43,370 bases of DNA. Source: Stentor coeruleus. Lineage: Eukaryota > Ciliophora > Heterotrichea > Heterotrichida > Stentoridae. The notes under the pieces are model-generated. The model saw only the letters and a list, made by a program, of their open reading frames with translations. It did no database searches and was not told the origin of the DNA. The stretch covers positions 1 through 43,370 of the forward strand of contig MPUH01000605.1 of NCBI GenBank assembly GCA_001970955.1, read 5' to 3'. The position numbers and the translations under genes were made by a program. Numbering within the stretch: position 1 is the first letter of the stretch; every line of letters begins with the position of its first letter. Positions 10,008 through 20,065 of the stretch are shown here, one piece after another.

Positions 10008-12383
10008 TTATAACTCAATATCTCTTCTATGTCTAATAACAGCTTCCAACATCGAAACACTAATTGGTTTAAGCGCTAAATAACCCATACCAATATAATT
10101 CATTTCTGACTCAAAGCATTTTGAAGAGCAATCTCTATTTCCTGAAACTGCACATATAAAAGTCCTTGGATATTTATTTTCCTTTTCCTTTTGCCTAATT
10201 CTCATTGAAGCCTGATATCCATTCATCCTCGGCATGATCAAATCCATAAATATTATTTGATACATATACCCTTGACTAGAATAATTATCATACATATCAA
10301 CAGCTCCAATACCATCTTTAGCAAATTCACAGCTAACATTTGTTACTTTTTTAAGTAATTCTTGTAAGACTTTGCGGTTTTCTTCAAAATCATCAACGAT
10401 AAGTACTCTGTAAACGCCTATTTCATAGTTTAGATTTTGTAAACATTCTTTGTAAAGGAATTTTTTGACTTGTCTTTTGTTAGTTATAGTGTACTTTGGG
10501 GATTCAAAAGTATTTTTTTTACTTTTTCTTAATTTGATTGTTGTGCTAGATCGACGAACTTTGTTTGGGTTTAGAAGGATGTCTACCATGCCAGTAAAGC
10601 TTTGGACTTTTTGGATGCTTGGCATGGATTTTGGAGATCGGTTTTGGATTTTGCTTGTTATGTTGTCGTCGCTTGACCCGTCTTCACTGAATTTTATTAT
10701 GATTTTATCTTCTGTTTTGTGAGTGAAGCCCACACTGATTTCGCTTTGAGACTCGATCTTCAACTTGGATTGGGAATTGCTTTGGTTTGACTCGTTTTTG
10801 TGCCAAAGGATTCTTGAGTTTCTTATAATGAATTTGTTTGATAGTTGAAGAGGAAAAGAAGTAGGGATGTTCATAGATATTGGGAATCTAATGAAAAAGG
10901 ATAAGGCCACTTTGTTTTTACTATATGAAATTTCTTGAACTTCAATTTGCAAAGCTTTCAAATTAGCTGAAAACAATGCATAGCTCAAGGAAAATTTTTT
11001 TGCAAAAATTTCAAATTCCTCAAAATTTCTTTTTCTGTTTTCAAAAATCAGAGACAAAGTTTCCCGCTCAATATTATCTGCTGAAAATGAGCAATTAAAT
11101 GTATAGCAAATAGTGTTGTTGGTTTCAAAGCTTTGCAATGTCAATTCTATTGAAGAACTATTTAATGCTGTATTTTTAGCAAAGTCGATAATAACATGTA
11201 GGAATAATTTTATGCGTATTTCGTTACTAAGAATTGATACTTTTGGACTTTCATTTGTAAATCGATAATCAACACTTTTTTCTGATGATTTTATGTTGAA
11301 AAATTCTATTGAGTTGATAATTTCGTTTGCAAAGTCTAAGACTTTGGCTTCTTGGCTTAGGAAGTATTCAGTTTGTTGTTCTAGAAAAAGCTGATAACTC
11401 CAGTAATTTATGCAGAAGCGGTAGAAAATTTCTAACACAAGGGGTCTAACCTTTTCTTTGCTTTCGTAATTGTCTATTATAGCTTCATTTAGTTCACCGA
11501 GACACTGTTCCTGAGCAAAATAGAAAAGGCTGAATATTTTCTCACTGTAATTTGCTTCTACTATTTCTATCAAACTCAATTCAACACATCTTTCAAATTT
11601 CCATTCAACAGACTTCATCACAGCCAGCCACACAGTATTACTTTCTTTAACAATAACCTCTTCTCTTTCTTTCCCTTCAAAAACTTTTTTTATAAACCCA
11701 CAAATAACATCATAATTGGTTCTTGTAAATATGATATCTAAACTTTTTTCCTGCATGCTTTTCCCCCCATGCGAATACGCTTTATTCGCAGCATGATTCA
11801 TAAGAATTATTTTTAAACGCTGAGATATTATCACAGCTGGATAAGGGATTTTCATCCATAATTCTCGATAATTATGATTTTCTTCTTTATGTCTTTTGAT
11901 TTTCTTCCAATTATCCCTAAAATCTTTTTCGAACAAATAAGCTAAAAAACTATAAAAAACTACTGAAAAAAATGCGTTGAGAATGCTTTTAGGGCATATT
12001 AGTCCAAGTTTTGCGAGACTGATAATTAGAAATACTTCCCAGTGCTTCCAGACAAAAAATTGTAGCAAAAATGATGGAAGCAAGCAACCTAATAATTCAG
12101 GTATCGTCCCTTTGCTGTAATTGTACATTATAAATACAAAAGAGGCAACTTCTAACGATAAATTCCTTAGTAAACTGTGAGGAATTAATGGTACAACATA
12201 GAATGCTATAAAATATATTGGTAGAAGCTTTATAAATACGAAGTATAATGATAAAAGTATCATAACTGCAAGCGTAACCAAAGAAGATATGTGATGAAGT
12301 TTGAGGCATTCTTCTCTAAAGTTCAATTCTATGTTCGAGTTTGTGAATCGTAAGTTCCAACTTTGACTGAATTTATCTAGCAT
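10008..12383 (-). CDS. Membrane hybrid histidine-kinase-like protein with degenerate transmitter and intact receiver
   Basis: 791 residues. About residues 32-155 hold several hydrophobic helices (4-6 membrane passes). Residues 173-285 resemble a PAS sensor domain (ELWMKIPYPAVIISQRLK). A helical region follows where a HisKA/HATPase transmitter would sit, but I find no H-E/D phosphoacceptor motif and no convincing N, G1 or G2 boxes; the N-box position reads IIDFAKNTALNSSSIEL. Residues 656-791 are a canonical receiver: acidic pair D664-D665 (LIVDDFEEN), phospho-Asp D714 (FMDLIMPRMNGYQA), S747 (AVSGN) and K772 (ALKPIS). Membrane hybrid kinases are expanded in ciliates. Here the receiver should be phosphorylatable, but the kinase half looks dead or strongly diverged, so it may act as an acceptor or scaffold (inference). 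A long Ser/Lys-rich linker (about 520-650) joins the two halves. Confidence 0.8.
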   Translation of the reverse strand: MLDKFSQSWNLRFTNSNIELNFREECLKLHHISSLVTLAVMILLSLYFVFIKLLPIYFIAFYVVPLIPHSLLRNLSLEVASFVFIMYNYSKGTIPELLGCLLPSFLLQFFVWKHWEVFLIISLAKLGLICPKSILNAFFSVVFYSFLAYLFEKDFRDNWKKIKRHKEENHNYRELWMKIPYPAVIISQRLKIILMNHAANKAYSHGGKSMQEKSLDIIFTRTNYDVICGFIKKVFEGKEREEVIVKESNTVWLAVMKSVEWKFERCVELSLIEIVEANYSEKIFSLFYFAQEQCLGELNEAIIDNYESKEKVRPLVLEIFYRFCINYWSYQLFLEQQTEYFLSQEAKVLDFANEIINSIEFFNIKSSEKSVDYRFTNESPKVSILSNEIRIKLFLHVIIDFAKNTALNSSSIELTLQSFETNNTICYTFNCSFSADNIERETLSLIFENRKRNFEEFEIFAKKFSLSYALFSANLKALQIEVQEISYSKNKVALSFFIRFPISMNIPTSFPLQLSNKFIIRNSRILWHKNESNQSNSQSKLKIESQSEISVGFTHKTEDKIIIKFSEDGSSDDNITSKIQNRSPKSMPSIQKVQSFTGMVDILLNPNKVRRSSTTIKLRKSKKNTFESPKYTITNKRQVKKFLYKECLQNLNYEIGVYRVLIVDDFEENRKVLQELLKKVTNVSCEFAKDGIGAVDMYDNYSSQGYMYQIIFMDLIMPRMNGYQASMRIRQKEKENKYPRTFICAVSGNRDCSSKCFESEMNYIGMGYLALKPISVSMLEAVIRHRRDIEL

Positions 12384-13812
12384 TTATATATCTGGGATAA
12401 AATATTTGCTTAAATTATCAAATTTTATTTTCTGAAGTGAAATTGAAAAAAACTATGAAAAATAAAGGGTTATTGATTAATAAAGACAACAGTAATCATT
12501 TTAATTATACTTTAAGTTCGATAATATTAAATTTTGTATACGATTAACTATATAAGAGATTTTTGGAAAACAGATGGGTTAGATATTTAAAATAGAAGGA
12601 TTTACACTTAAAAATATATATATGTTCTGTTTTATTAATAGCCTTTAAGATATATAGCATTAAAATTAGTGATTTGTTAAATATAAATTTATAAAACTTC
12701 ATTGAAATGTATATTAATATCATTTAAGAATAGGTCATGCTTTAAAAAATTACTAGAAAACATATCATCAAAAATAAAATTCAAATAATCATTAGTGATT
12801 TCTAATACAAATTTACATTATCCAACAATATGAAATTTAGATAAAACTTCAAATTGCTTCTTTATCTATATAGATAATATGCAAATTATCAAAATAAAGA
12901 TTTATTTTACATGTCCTACATTTAGAAATGTAGTTTAAGTATATTTATTCTATATAAAATCAGCATTAAAAAATCCAAATATTTTTTAAACTTTCTTCCT
13001 GTCTATCAAAAGATGATTAATAAGTATTAAGAACTAAATATATTTTATAAGCTTCATATTTTTATATTAGAGTACATTTCTTTATAACTTTACAAAAATT
13101 TAATTATTTCCTAATAACATCTAAATTTAAAAACTATTTAGAAGTCAAATATTACTTATAACTATATATATTTTCCCAAGATCTCATAAGCTAGCTCTAA
13201 ACTTTTTCAGCATTTTCCATAATATAACATGTAAAAATAGATTCTATTTTTATATTATTATCATTCAGCACAAACAACTTTATATTAAATGTTATACATA
13301 AAGCCACACTTTAAAATAATTTACTCTTAAAGGCTTATACTCTTTTAATGAATTATAGTCAATTTATACAAACTTTTTATATACAAAAAATAACTAATAT
13401 GAACCTTTAACCAGCACAAATACACGTAAAAAAACACATCAGTCAATATTAAAAGTAAAATCCTTTAGCTAATCGATTTGTTTAAACTAATTCTGTGCAG
13501 CTAGAAAAAATGTCTACAAGGTCAGACATTCTTGTAAAAAAGTCCCTAAAAAATCCTTTATAACACAACCCAAGAGGAATTTTTTTCATTCTTTCCTTAA
13601 ATCAGTTAATTTCTTATTGTCTAGTCAATTTTTTTAATACTTTCAAGTCTTGGTAAAAATTTAGAAAAATCTATCAAAAATCATCAAATTGACTATGCAA
13701 AAGCAAAATAATCCTTGCTTTCAAAACTTGTCAAAAATTATGATTAAAATAGAGCTGTGAAATTTAAATGAATATGCATATCCCTATGAAAATTTCACTG
13801 TTGGATTACCAT
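12384..13812. other. Intergenic, very AT-rich; nothing recognised
   Basis: About 1.4 kb between the start of the hybrid kinase gene and the end of the zinc-finger gene. It is dominated by A/T runs with frequent stops in all frames. I see no RNA gene, repeat array or coding remnant. The right part (13.4-13.8 kb) is slightly less AT-rich, without a readable frame. Confidence 0.4.
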
Positions 13813-14325
13813 TTAAAGGTTAATTTTAGGATAAGGTAGCATGGGAAACCCTTGGCGTTCTTGTGAGATTCCTGGTAGCTCGTAATTTTCTCTTTTTGTT
13901 TCACACTCAACTTTTATAAGGTTAAAATCTGAGTAATCTTGCGTTTCTGTGCACTTCACGAACATGGAAGGCGTACCTTTAACTGCATGAATCCTCTTGT
14001 GAAGCGACAATTGTGATGCTTGCCGGAAGGATTTGTCGCAGGTAACACACTTAAAAGGCATGGAACCCATATGGATATGGAAATGCTCTTTAAGACTTTG
14101 TTTGCTCGAAAAAAGTGTTCCACAAATCTGGCACTTGAATTTTTTCAATCTCATATGAACTGACTCAACATGCCTTTTTAAGTTGAATTTCGTCGCATAT
14201 TCACTTCCGCAATCTGAATACATACAGCAGTACATGTTAACCGGGGTGTCATTGAGTAACTTCTGTGACATTATTTTATTTAATCTTAGACAATCATTTA
14301 AGAAAAAATAGCAACGGCTATGCAT
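13813..14325 (-). CDS. C2H2 zinc-finger protein with three fingers
   Basis: 170 residues if started at the first ATG (14325); a second Met at 14271 (MSQKLLNDTPVNMYC) is an equally good start. Three consecutive C2H2 fingers occupy about residues 33-113: CMYSDCGSEYATKFNLKRH..H (C-x4-C type), FKCQICGTLFSSKQSLKEH..H and FKCVTCDKSFRQASQLSLHK.IH. The linkers (MRLKKFK, MGSMPFK) are near the TGEKP position but not canonical. The acidic, Glu-rich C-terminal tail has no domain. It is probably a DNA-binding transcription factor; nucleic acid target unknown. C2H2 genes are few in ciliates compared with animals. Confidence 0.88.
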   Translation of the reverse strand: MHSRCYFFLNDCLRLNKIMSQKLLNDTPVNMYCCMYSDCGSEYATKFNLKRHVESVHMRLKKFKCQICGTLFSSKQSLKEHFHIHMGSMPFKCVTCDKSFRQASQLSLHKRIHAVKGTPSMFVKCTETQDYSDFNLIKVECETKRENYELPGISQERQGFPMLPYPKINL

Positions 14326-15574
14326 TTAGCGTAAATGACCAATTGAAAAAAAAATGTTAGAGTCAAATTCTATGATCTATACAGTTTTTTAGCAAAAGTC
14401 CTTCTGATATGAACTATGCCTTGAAGATTTTACATAAATTCCTAAATCTCAAAGGCTAACTTTGAGACAGGATTTAAAAATTCTGGTTTTTTTTACTTTT
14501 TCAAAGAAAGTTATCTTTGCTATATCAAGGTCAAGAATTATTACTGGTAGGATTTAGCGAAACTCCTAAACGGGCAAGAAATTATGATATAGGATTTTGA
14601 GTTCCATTTTTAAGTAGAAATCAAAAGACTCTAGAATTGCCTTATAGATTTTTTAGCATTTCTAAACGAAAAGATACTAATTTTCATATAAGAAGATAGA
14701 AAAAAAAAGGAGAGACCTCAAAGCTGCTGGGTTTGAAAGGAAAAGCCCTTCTGATTACCATTTTATTATTGGATTAAATAAAATCAACCCCATATCACAG
14801 ATTTTGAATACTAGAATTGAAATGCAGCAGAGACTTTATAAGAGATGAATATGAAATTTTCAACCTTTGGGTAAGTTAGAAGCTAAGCACTTGCTATAGT
14901 TTTAAAGTTTATATAAAGGGTTTTTGAGATAGTAGTTTATCGGTAGTTGCAAAATATTTTTTAGAAAGCCTCTAAGTTTTTTTATCTTGTTATTGAATAA
15001 CTTGATAATAGCCTTTTATAAGAGTATGTGTAATAAATTTAATATTGGCTCAAGCAAGAAAAAAAAATATCATGGTAGTTGTATTTTAATGTCAAACTAA
15101 ATTTTTTTTTATTTTTACAAAAGATCATGGTTCATACGATAAGTAGTTTGAGAATTAGCCTATAAGGGCTTGATTGTTTACGATTTTCTTGTTGTCTCTG
15201 CTAAAAAAAACACACTTTTAGACTATTTAAGCCAAGTTTTACTGATATCTTAAAAATTAAGAAAACTTATACACAAACTACAGATTGACCTTGAAAAATA
15301 TATTTTAAACGATTTATAATATTGCAAATTCTTAATTACTTAGCTGCTATTTCTCTGACAAGGTACAACTTCTTATCAGATTATCTCCTATGGTGAAAAT
15401 GGAAGCTAAAAAACTTATAAAGGTTCCCAAAAATCACAAATACATAAACATTTTTGAGGAAAATATAAAAATAAACCTTAATAGGAGTCTTATATGCAAA
15501 TGCTTGGGCTAAAAAATATAAGATTATGAAAAATGCATTTTATTGTAAGAAAAACTGTAAGGAAAGAAGTAGGA
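14326..15574. other. Intergenic; nothing firmly recognised
   Basis: About 1.25 kb between two minus-strand genes. Some plus-strand text around 14.53-14.85 kb has slightly higher GC and short protein-like runs (KLLNGQEIM) but is broken by many TAA/TAG/TGA codons. I cannot support a gene there. Confidence 0.35.
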
Positions 15575-17251
15575 TTAATTAAGATGTTTTGTGATATCAA
15601 TGCTATTTAGATCTTTAAACCAATTATGAATCAACAAATCCTGCAGTTTCATTCTGTCTGATGCTTTTCTTGTGAGTAATTTGACAACAATTTCTTTTGC
15701 ATCTTGGCTTATCCCATTCCACCGTTCATTTTCTATATCGATTTTTTTTTTCAAGATCCGATTTGCAATTTCTTGGTCGTTTTCTCCGTAGAATGGGATT
15801 TTTCCTGTTAAAAGTATGTACATGATTACACCAATCCCCCATATATCAGGAGTCTCTCTATATGGAATTCGGGAAATAAGCTCTGGCGAAGCATACTTCA
15901 GTGTTCCAACAGCTTCTTGTGAGTATTGTCCAGGACCAAGTATACAGCTAAGCCCAAAATCTATCAGCTTTGGCTTTAAACCATTCGATGTCTCAAGTAA
16001 AATATTTTCTAGCTTAATATCTCTATGACAAATGCCGTAAGAATGTAAATAACTAACAGCATTGGCTATTTGGAATATGAGGACTTTAGTAATTTCTTCA
16101 GAAACTTTAAATCCTCTTGTTTTAAGCCATGAAAACAATGATCCTCCCTGAATATATTCAGTTATTATATAGAGTTTTTTTGAAGTTTCATAAATATCTT
16201 TAAGTTGGACAATGTTTTCATGTTTGCAAATTTTTAGGATACTGATTTCTCGTCGCAATCGAGTTTCAGATCTAGGGTCCAGTGGCTCTTTTGATATGAT
16301 TTTTATTGCGACTAACTCTTCTGGAAGATTTTCACCAAGTTTTTTGGCTAGTTTTACTTTCCCATAAGCTCCTTTGCCAATAACTCTCTTTGATATTGAG
16401 TAATCTATTGAAATATTCCGGAACTTGCTCACAACTTTAAGCTTTTGAAGCCATTTCTCTTGTTCTTCAGCTGAGCTCGCCGTGAAATCATATGTAAATT
16501 TGTTGTTTTTGATACTAAATTCACAATTTTCTTTCTCTTCTACAAACATATCACTCACAAGAATCATACCTTTAATATTTCCCCCTTTACAGATTGAATA
16601 ATTTATAGCTTTGTTTGCGAGTATTGCATAATAAACTCGATTTTTGAATTTCAATGTCCCTTCCATCAGAGCTTTTTCGCTAAATTTTGGAATGAAAATT
16701 GCGTTGAAGATTTCTGGCATAAAACTTAAGATATTTTGTAACACATGCTCACCGAAATCTGCATCTTCGATAAGGCGCTCATGAAATGGTTCATAAAATA
16801 AATACTTGTCATTTTCAAACAATTCTTCTATTTTAGAAGATATTTCCCACTCTGGTTTGAAATCCTTACCACATTTTTGACAGTGATTAGGCAGATATTC
16901 GTATATGCACTTAACATCAGCTCTGTTGATTTGCCCATTTCTGCTGAAATTAAATATTTTGAAAAGAAAATCTGTCACAGCTTCAAGTCTACCTTGATAA
17001 ATTATGCTTATCCCCAAAACAAATTCTTTAACATCTAGCTTATTATCTTCATCTTCATCTAAACTGTTAAAGACTTGCTCACCAAGTAATCCAGGAAGCT
17101 CTGTTAAGCGTAAGAATTGGTCTCGATCTAAATAAATTCCTCCACATCTAAAAGCAAGTTCTTTAAAAATCTTTTTCAGTTTCCTTCTGATTTTGATAGA
17201 TGACTCGCCTTTTCTCCTTCTTGTAAACTGACTTAAAAACGTATGGCACAT
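15575..17251 (-). CDS. EF-hand / PH / serine-threonine kinase protein (CDPK7-like architecture)
   Basis: 558 residues. One canonical EF-hand loop lies at 65-76 (DEDEDNKLDVKE), and a second, weaker one at about 101-112 (NFSRNGQINRAD). A short cysteine motif (CQKC) follows near 124-127. Residues 195-280 form a PH domain (MEGTLKFKNRVYYAIL ... EEQEKWLQKL). Residues 288-545 are a CAMK-group kinase with GKGAYGKV, K317 (VAIK), HRD 409-411, DFG 431-433 and SPE 455-457, so catalysis should be intact. The protein ends just after the kinase, with no C-terminal calmodulin-like domain. EF-hands before a PH domain and kinase is the order seen in apicomplexan CDPK7 and differs from plant-type CDPKs. Likely role: calcium- and phosphoinositide-responsive kinase at a membrane (inference from domains). 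Confidence 0.88.
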   Translation of the reverse strand: MCHTFLSQFTRRRKGESSIKIRRKLKKIFKELAFRCGGIYLDRDQFLRLTELPGLLGEQVFNSLDEDEDNKLDVKEFVLGISIIYQGRLEAVTDFLFKIFNFSRNGQINRADVKCIYEYLPNHCQKCGKDFKPEWEISSKIEELFENDKYLFYEPFHERLIEDADFGEHVLQNILSFMPEIFNAIFIPKFSEKALMEGTLKFKNRVYYAILANKAINYSICKGGNIKGMILVSDMFVEEKENCEFSIKNNKFTYDFTASSAEEQEKWLQKLKVVSKFRNISIDYSISKRVIGKGAYGKVKLAKKLGENLPEELVAIKIISKEPLDPRSETRLRREISILKICKHENIVQLKDIYETSKKLYIITEYIQGGSLFSWLKTRGFKVSEEITKVLIFQIANAVSYLHSYGICHRDIKLENILLETSNGLKPKLIDFGLSCILGPGQYSQEAVGTLKYASPELISRIPYRETPDIWGIGVIMYILLTGKIPFYGENDQEIANRILKKKIDIENERWNGISQDAKEIVVKLLTRKASDRMKLQDLLIHNWFKDLNSIDITKHLN

Positions 17252-17455
17252 AATTATTATGAAATTTTACACACTATGAATTCTGCTTTGCTATAGAGAA
17301 GATAATTGCAAAAATAATTTTATTAGCTATGAAATAATTAAATTATTGTTTTTATAGTAATTAGACGAAAAATTTGATTGAAGAAATATAAAGAGTTTTG
17401 ATTTTGTTGAGATTTATAATTAGTATTTATATCTGATTTAGTGCAGAAAGTATAC

Positions 17456-17538
17456 CCGACCATAGCTCAGTTGGTAGAGCATGGGACTGTAGAAATGTAG
17501 TAATCCCAGGGTCACCGGTTCAAATCCGGTTGGTCGGA
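17456..17538 (+). tRNA. tRNA-Tyr (GTA) with a 10-nt intron
   Basis: Full cloverleaf. Acceptor stem 17456-17462 pairs with 17531-17537 (7 of 7), discriminator A17538. D stem GCTC/GAGC; T arm ACCGG-TTCAAAT-CCGGT; variable loop of 5. The anticodon stem TGGGA (17482-17486) pairs with TCCCA (17504-17508). The loop between them is 17 nt, so it carries a 10-nt intron (17493-17502, AAATGTAGTA) after position 37. Anticodon GTA at 17489-17491 is Tyr, whose gene has an intron in nearly all eukaryotes. No CCA is encoded, as expected. Confidence 0.96.
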
Positions 17539-17539
17539 C

Positions 17540-17549
17540 TTTTTTTTTT
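17540..17549 (+). terminator. RNA polymerase III terminator (T10)
   Basis: Ten T residues begin two bases after the end of the tRNA-Tyr gene, the usual Pol III stop signal. Confidence 0.9.
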
Positions 17550-18507
17550 GTCCCTGAAAATTAGTTTTTATAGTAGATTAAATAACTTTTAAATATTTGA
17601 TTAGAGTGCTCAGACTCCTATAAGGTTTCATGATGTATTTTATTTGTTTTCAGTGATTTGAACTTGGGGATATTTATGAGTTTTTTAAATGTCTTTATTG
17701 CGATTTCGCTAATGATACGATAAATAAGAGTATTTTTATTTAATTCTTATTTAATACAGAATATACTAAAATCATTTCAAACAATTATTATAACTACGTT
17801 AATGTATATTTTATTAGGATTTAAAGCCTATAAAAATTATTAAAAGATTTTTTTATAATGGCCTTGAAGAAGCTAATTTTCCACACAAAAATTCATAAGC
17901 ATCTAAGTGAATACCTTATAAATATGCACATAAACTTTATAGTAAAAGTATATCTCATTTGATTAAAAAAAAAAATTTTCTGGTAATTTATGAGGGTATT
18001 AATTATATTTTAAAATAAACAAGATTGCATAATATCAAATGTTTGATTTTAGACAGCGAAATATCTTCATTAGCTTTAATCTTTATAAAGTTTTATATAA
18101 TTGTATATATCGTCTAACTTATAGATTTTTCACAGAAGCAGAAGTACACAAAAAAATTTTTCTCATAATTTCCTATTATTATTCCAAAATTTTCACAGAT
18201 GCACAATCCGAAAACCACAACCTAAATATTTATCCCTATCACAATTTCTCATCAAAAATATCCTCCATCATTTCCCCAAGCATCAAAAAAAGTTTACTCA
18301 ACCGTCACTTTTTTCCATAATTTTTTCCCTTTCTTATAATCTATTTCCTCATCTCTCAATCATTATATTCAAATAAAATATCCTTGCAAAAAAATATCCT
18401 TAAGTCCTTCCGATATAAATCAAGAGTTTTTCACAGTATAAAATTTCATGAAAAAACTATCTCATAATGAGATCAGCGTCTAATAATAGATAGGCTTTAA
18501 AATTAAA
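17550..18507. other. Intergenic; nothing recognised
   Basis: Roughly 960 bases between the tRNA terminator and the 3' end of the next minus-strand gene. A 93-codon plus-strand frame at 18039-18320 is rich in I, Y, F, S and N with no domain; I regard it as chance in AT-rich DNA. Confidence 0.35.
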
Positions 18508-19320
18508 TTAGGCTCTAATCTTATTAAGTTGCCGCTTTAAAGTATTAATCCATTCCTCTGAAACTTGAGGTTTACTCCTAGTCGTTAATTTCTCACACGA
18601 CTCAAGCCGATTTCTAAACTCCTCAATTTCAGAATCAATACTTCTGTTTGGAGATTTCGATTCGTCAGTACTTGTATCAGAGAAAAGCCTTTGGAATATT
18701 TTATTTGATTTCTTCCCTTGAAGGAGATTCACAATACTGCCAAATGGGAGCAAATCTGTATCTTTGTAATTTACTGACAATGCTTTAAAATCATTATAAA
18801 TTGTTTTTAATTCTTGGTTCTTCGATAGTGATATATCAACTTCCCATGCAGGCTTAAGGATTTTACAATAGAAAATTAATTTTGATATGTTGGCATTTGA
18901 CTGCGATTCTGTTATCTTTTCAAATAATGCGCAGACCGATTCAATGCATGCACACGATTCCAGAAGGAATACACTGAGCTTACTTGGAATGCTTGGGACT
19001 TGTAATAAAATATCTTCAATAATCTCATTGGCTAGACGCAATAAAAGCAGGTCTAGATTTGGATGCTTTATTATTGGAAGAGAAGAAAGATCAGCTTTGT
19101 AGGAGTCATTTGTTGAAGTTAAACGTGATCGGTATGTGCTTAAGAAGTTATTGAGGATTTTTCGTAGTGTGGGCTCGATGTCGTTTGGATCAGACATTTT
19201 TGAGTCAGTTTTAGAGAGTTTTTGCTGCGGGGTTGTAGAACCAAGTTTTGTGTTTTCTGATATGCTTACTTGTTTCTTTTTTGTATTCGTGTTTCGATTT
19301 CTTGAACCTCTTTTTCCCAT
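18508..19320 (-). CDS. Hypothetical helical protein with basic N-terminus
   Basis: 270 residues from ATG 19320 to TAA. The first 25 residues are strongly basic (MGKRGSRNRNTNTKKKQVS), which could be a nuclear localisation or RNA-binding tail. Residues 50-215 look like a mostly helical folded domain (NLDLLLLRLANEIIEDILL; LSVFLLESCACIESVCALF). The last 60 residues contain Ser/Asp-rich and charged helical segments (IDSEIEEFRNRLESCEKL). No membrane segment and no family recognised. The codon use is ordinary for the window and the frame is uninterrupted, so a real gene is likely. Confidence 0.65.
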   Translation of the reverse strand: MGKRGSRNRNTNTKKKQVSISENTKLGSTTPQQKLSKTDSKMSDPNDIEPTLRKILNNFLSTYRSRLTSTNDSYKADLSSLPIIKHPNLDLLLLRLANEIIEDILLQVPSIPSKLSVFLLESCACIESVCALFEKITESQSNANISKLIFYCKILKPAWEVDISLSKNQELKTIYNDFKALSVNYKDTDLLPFGSIVNLLQGKKSNKIFQRLFSDTSTDESKSPNRSIDSEIEEFRNRLESCEKLTTRSKPQVSEEWINTLKRQLNKIRA

Positions 19321-20065
19321 TTAAATTATAACTGAATTTAAAAATGCTGTTTGAAACATATTAGATGACTGTTGCTAAATCCTTGGAGAAGATGAAAAGG
19401 ATAAGAGATAGAGAAAAAAAATGGAAAAGAAGGTTTTAGGCTTAAAAATGCAAGATAGGGCTTTTGGTTGGGAAAAAGCTCAGAATTTGTTGTGGGTTGG
19501 GGAATTAAATAGAGTCTTAAGATTTTATAATACAATTCAGAAGGATTTTGTTTTTGGTGTATTGATGTTTTCTGATGTAAATGAGTTGAGATCAATATAT
19601 TATTAAAAGTTTTTTATTAGAATTACTAAAAGCTTTAGTAGTGGGCAATATTTTTTGCTAATATACTAAATTAAGATAGGTTTATTAGTATTAATTGATT
19701 CTTATCGCCAATCAAATATTGGCAAATTTTTAACGATGCCATTAGTTTCCTTGCTCTATGTATTATATCGATTTAATCTTTGATTAGGTATTAATAAGCA
19801 TTATCTTAGCTTGTAGTTCACTTTTTAATTTATTAAAATTTGTGCAGTATAGCACTATTTCAAGTAATTCTAGATTATCTAATTACTTTTAAGAAACTTT
19901 ATAAGTGAACGCTTTTTAATTATAAACTATATTTTGAATAATTCTTTTTTAATATAGTAAGTAAAATAGAATACAGGATGAGATTATCTAGTCTTTACAT
20001 AATTTGTTTAAAAATATTGAATAGCATCAATCGATAGGGTGAATAAACTTTTTTATTTATAGTAT
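19321..20065. other. Intergenic; one small plus-strand frame
   Basis: The only coding-like element is a 61-codon plus-strand frame at 19421-19606, listed separately. The rest (19.61-20.06 kb) is AT-rich and unremarkable, and includes the 3' flank of the STRA6-like gene. Confidence 0.35.
19421..19606 (+). CDS. Possible 61-residue protein
   Basis: ATG at 19421 to TAA. It reads MEKKVLGLKMQDRAFGWEKA then a segment with NLLWVGELNRVLRFYNTI and DFVFGVLMFSDVNEL. The residue mix (Trp, Gly, Asp, Val) is unlike the I/N/K/F-rich translations of random sequence here. It is divergent from the gene starting at 19320, 100 bases away. The complementary strand also has a long frame (19338-19595) that is Ser/Pro/His/Phe-rich and looks like a shadow. 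Homology is not recognised and it may be spurious. Confidence 0.3.
   Translation: MEKKVLGLKMQDRAFGWEKAQNLLWVGELNRVLRFYNTIQKDFVFGVLMFSDVNELRSIYY

Noticed and set aside
18039-18320. 93-codon plus-strand frame
   Set aside because: Composition is typical of random AT-rich translation (I, Y, F, S, N). It has no domain or supporting context.
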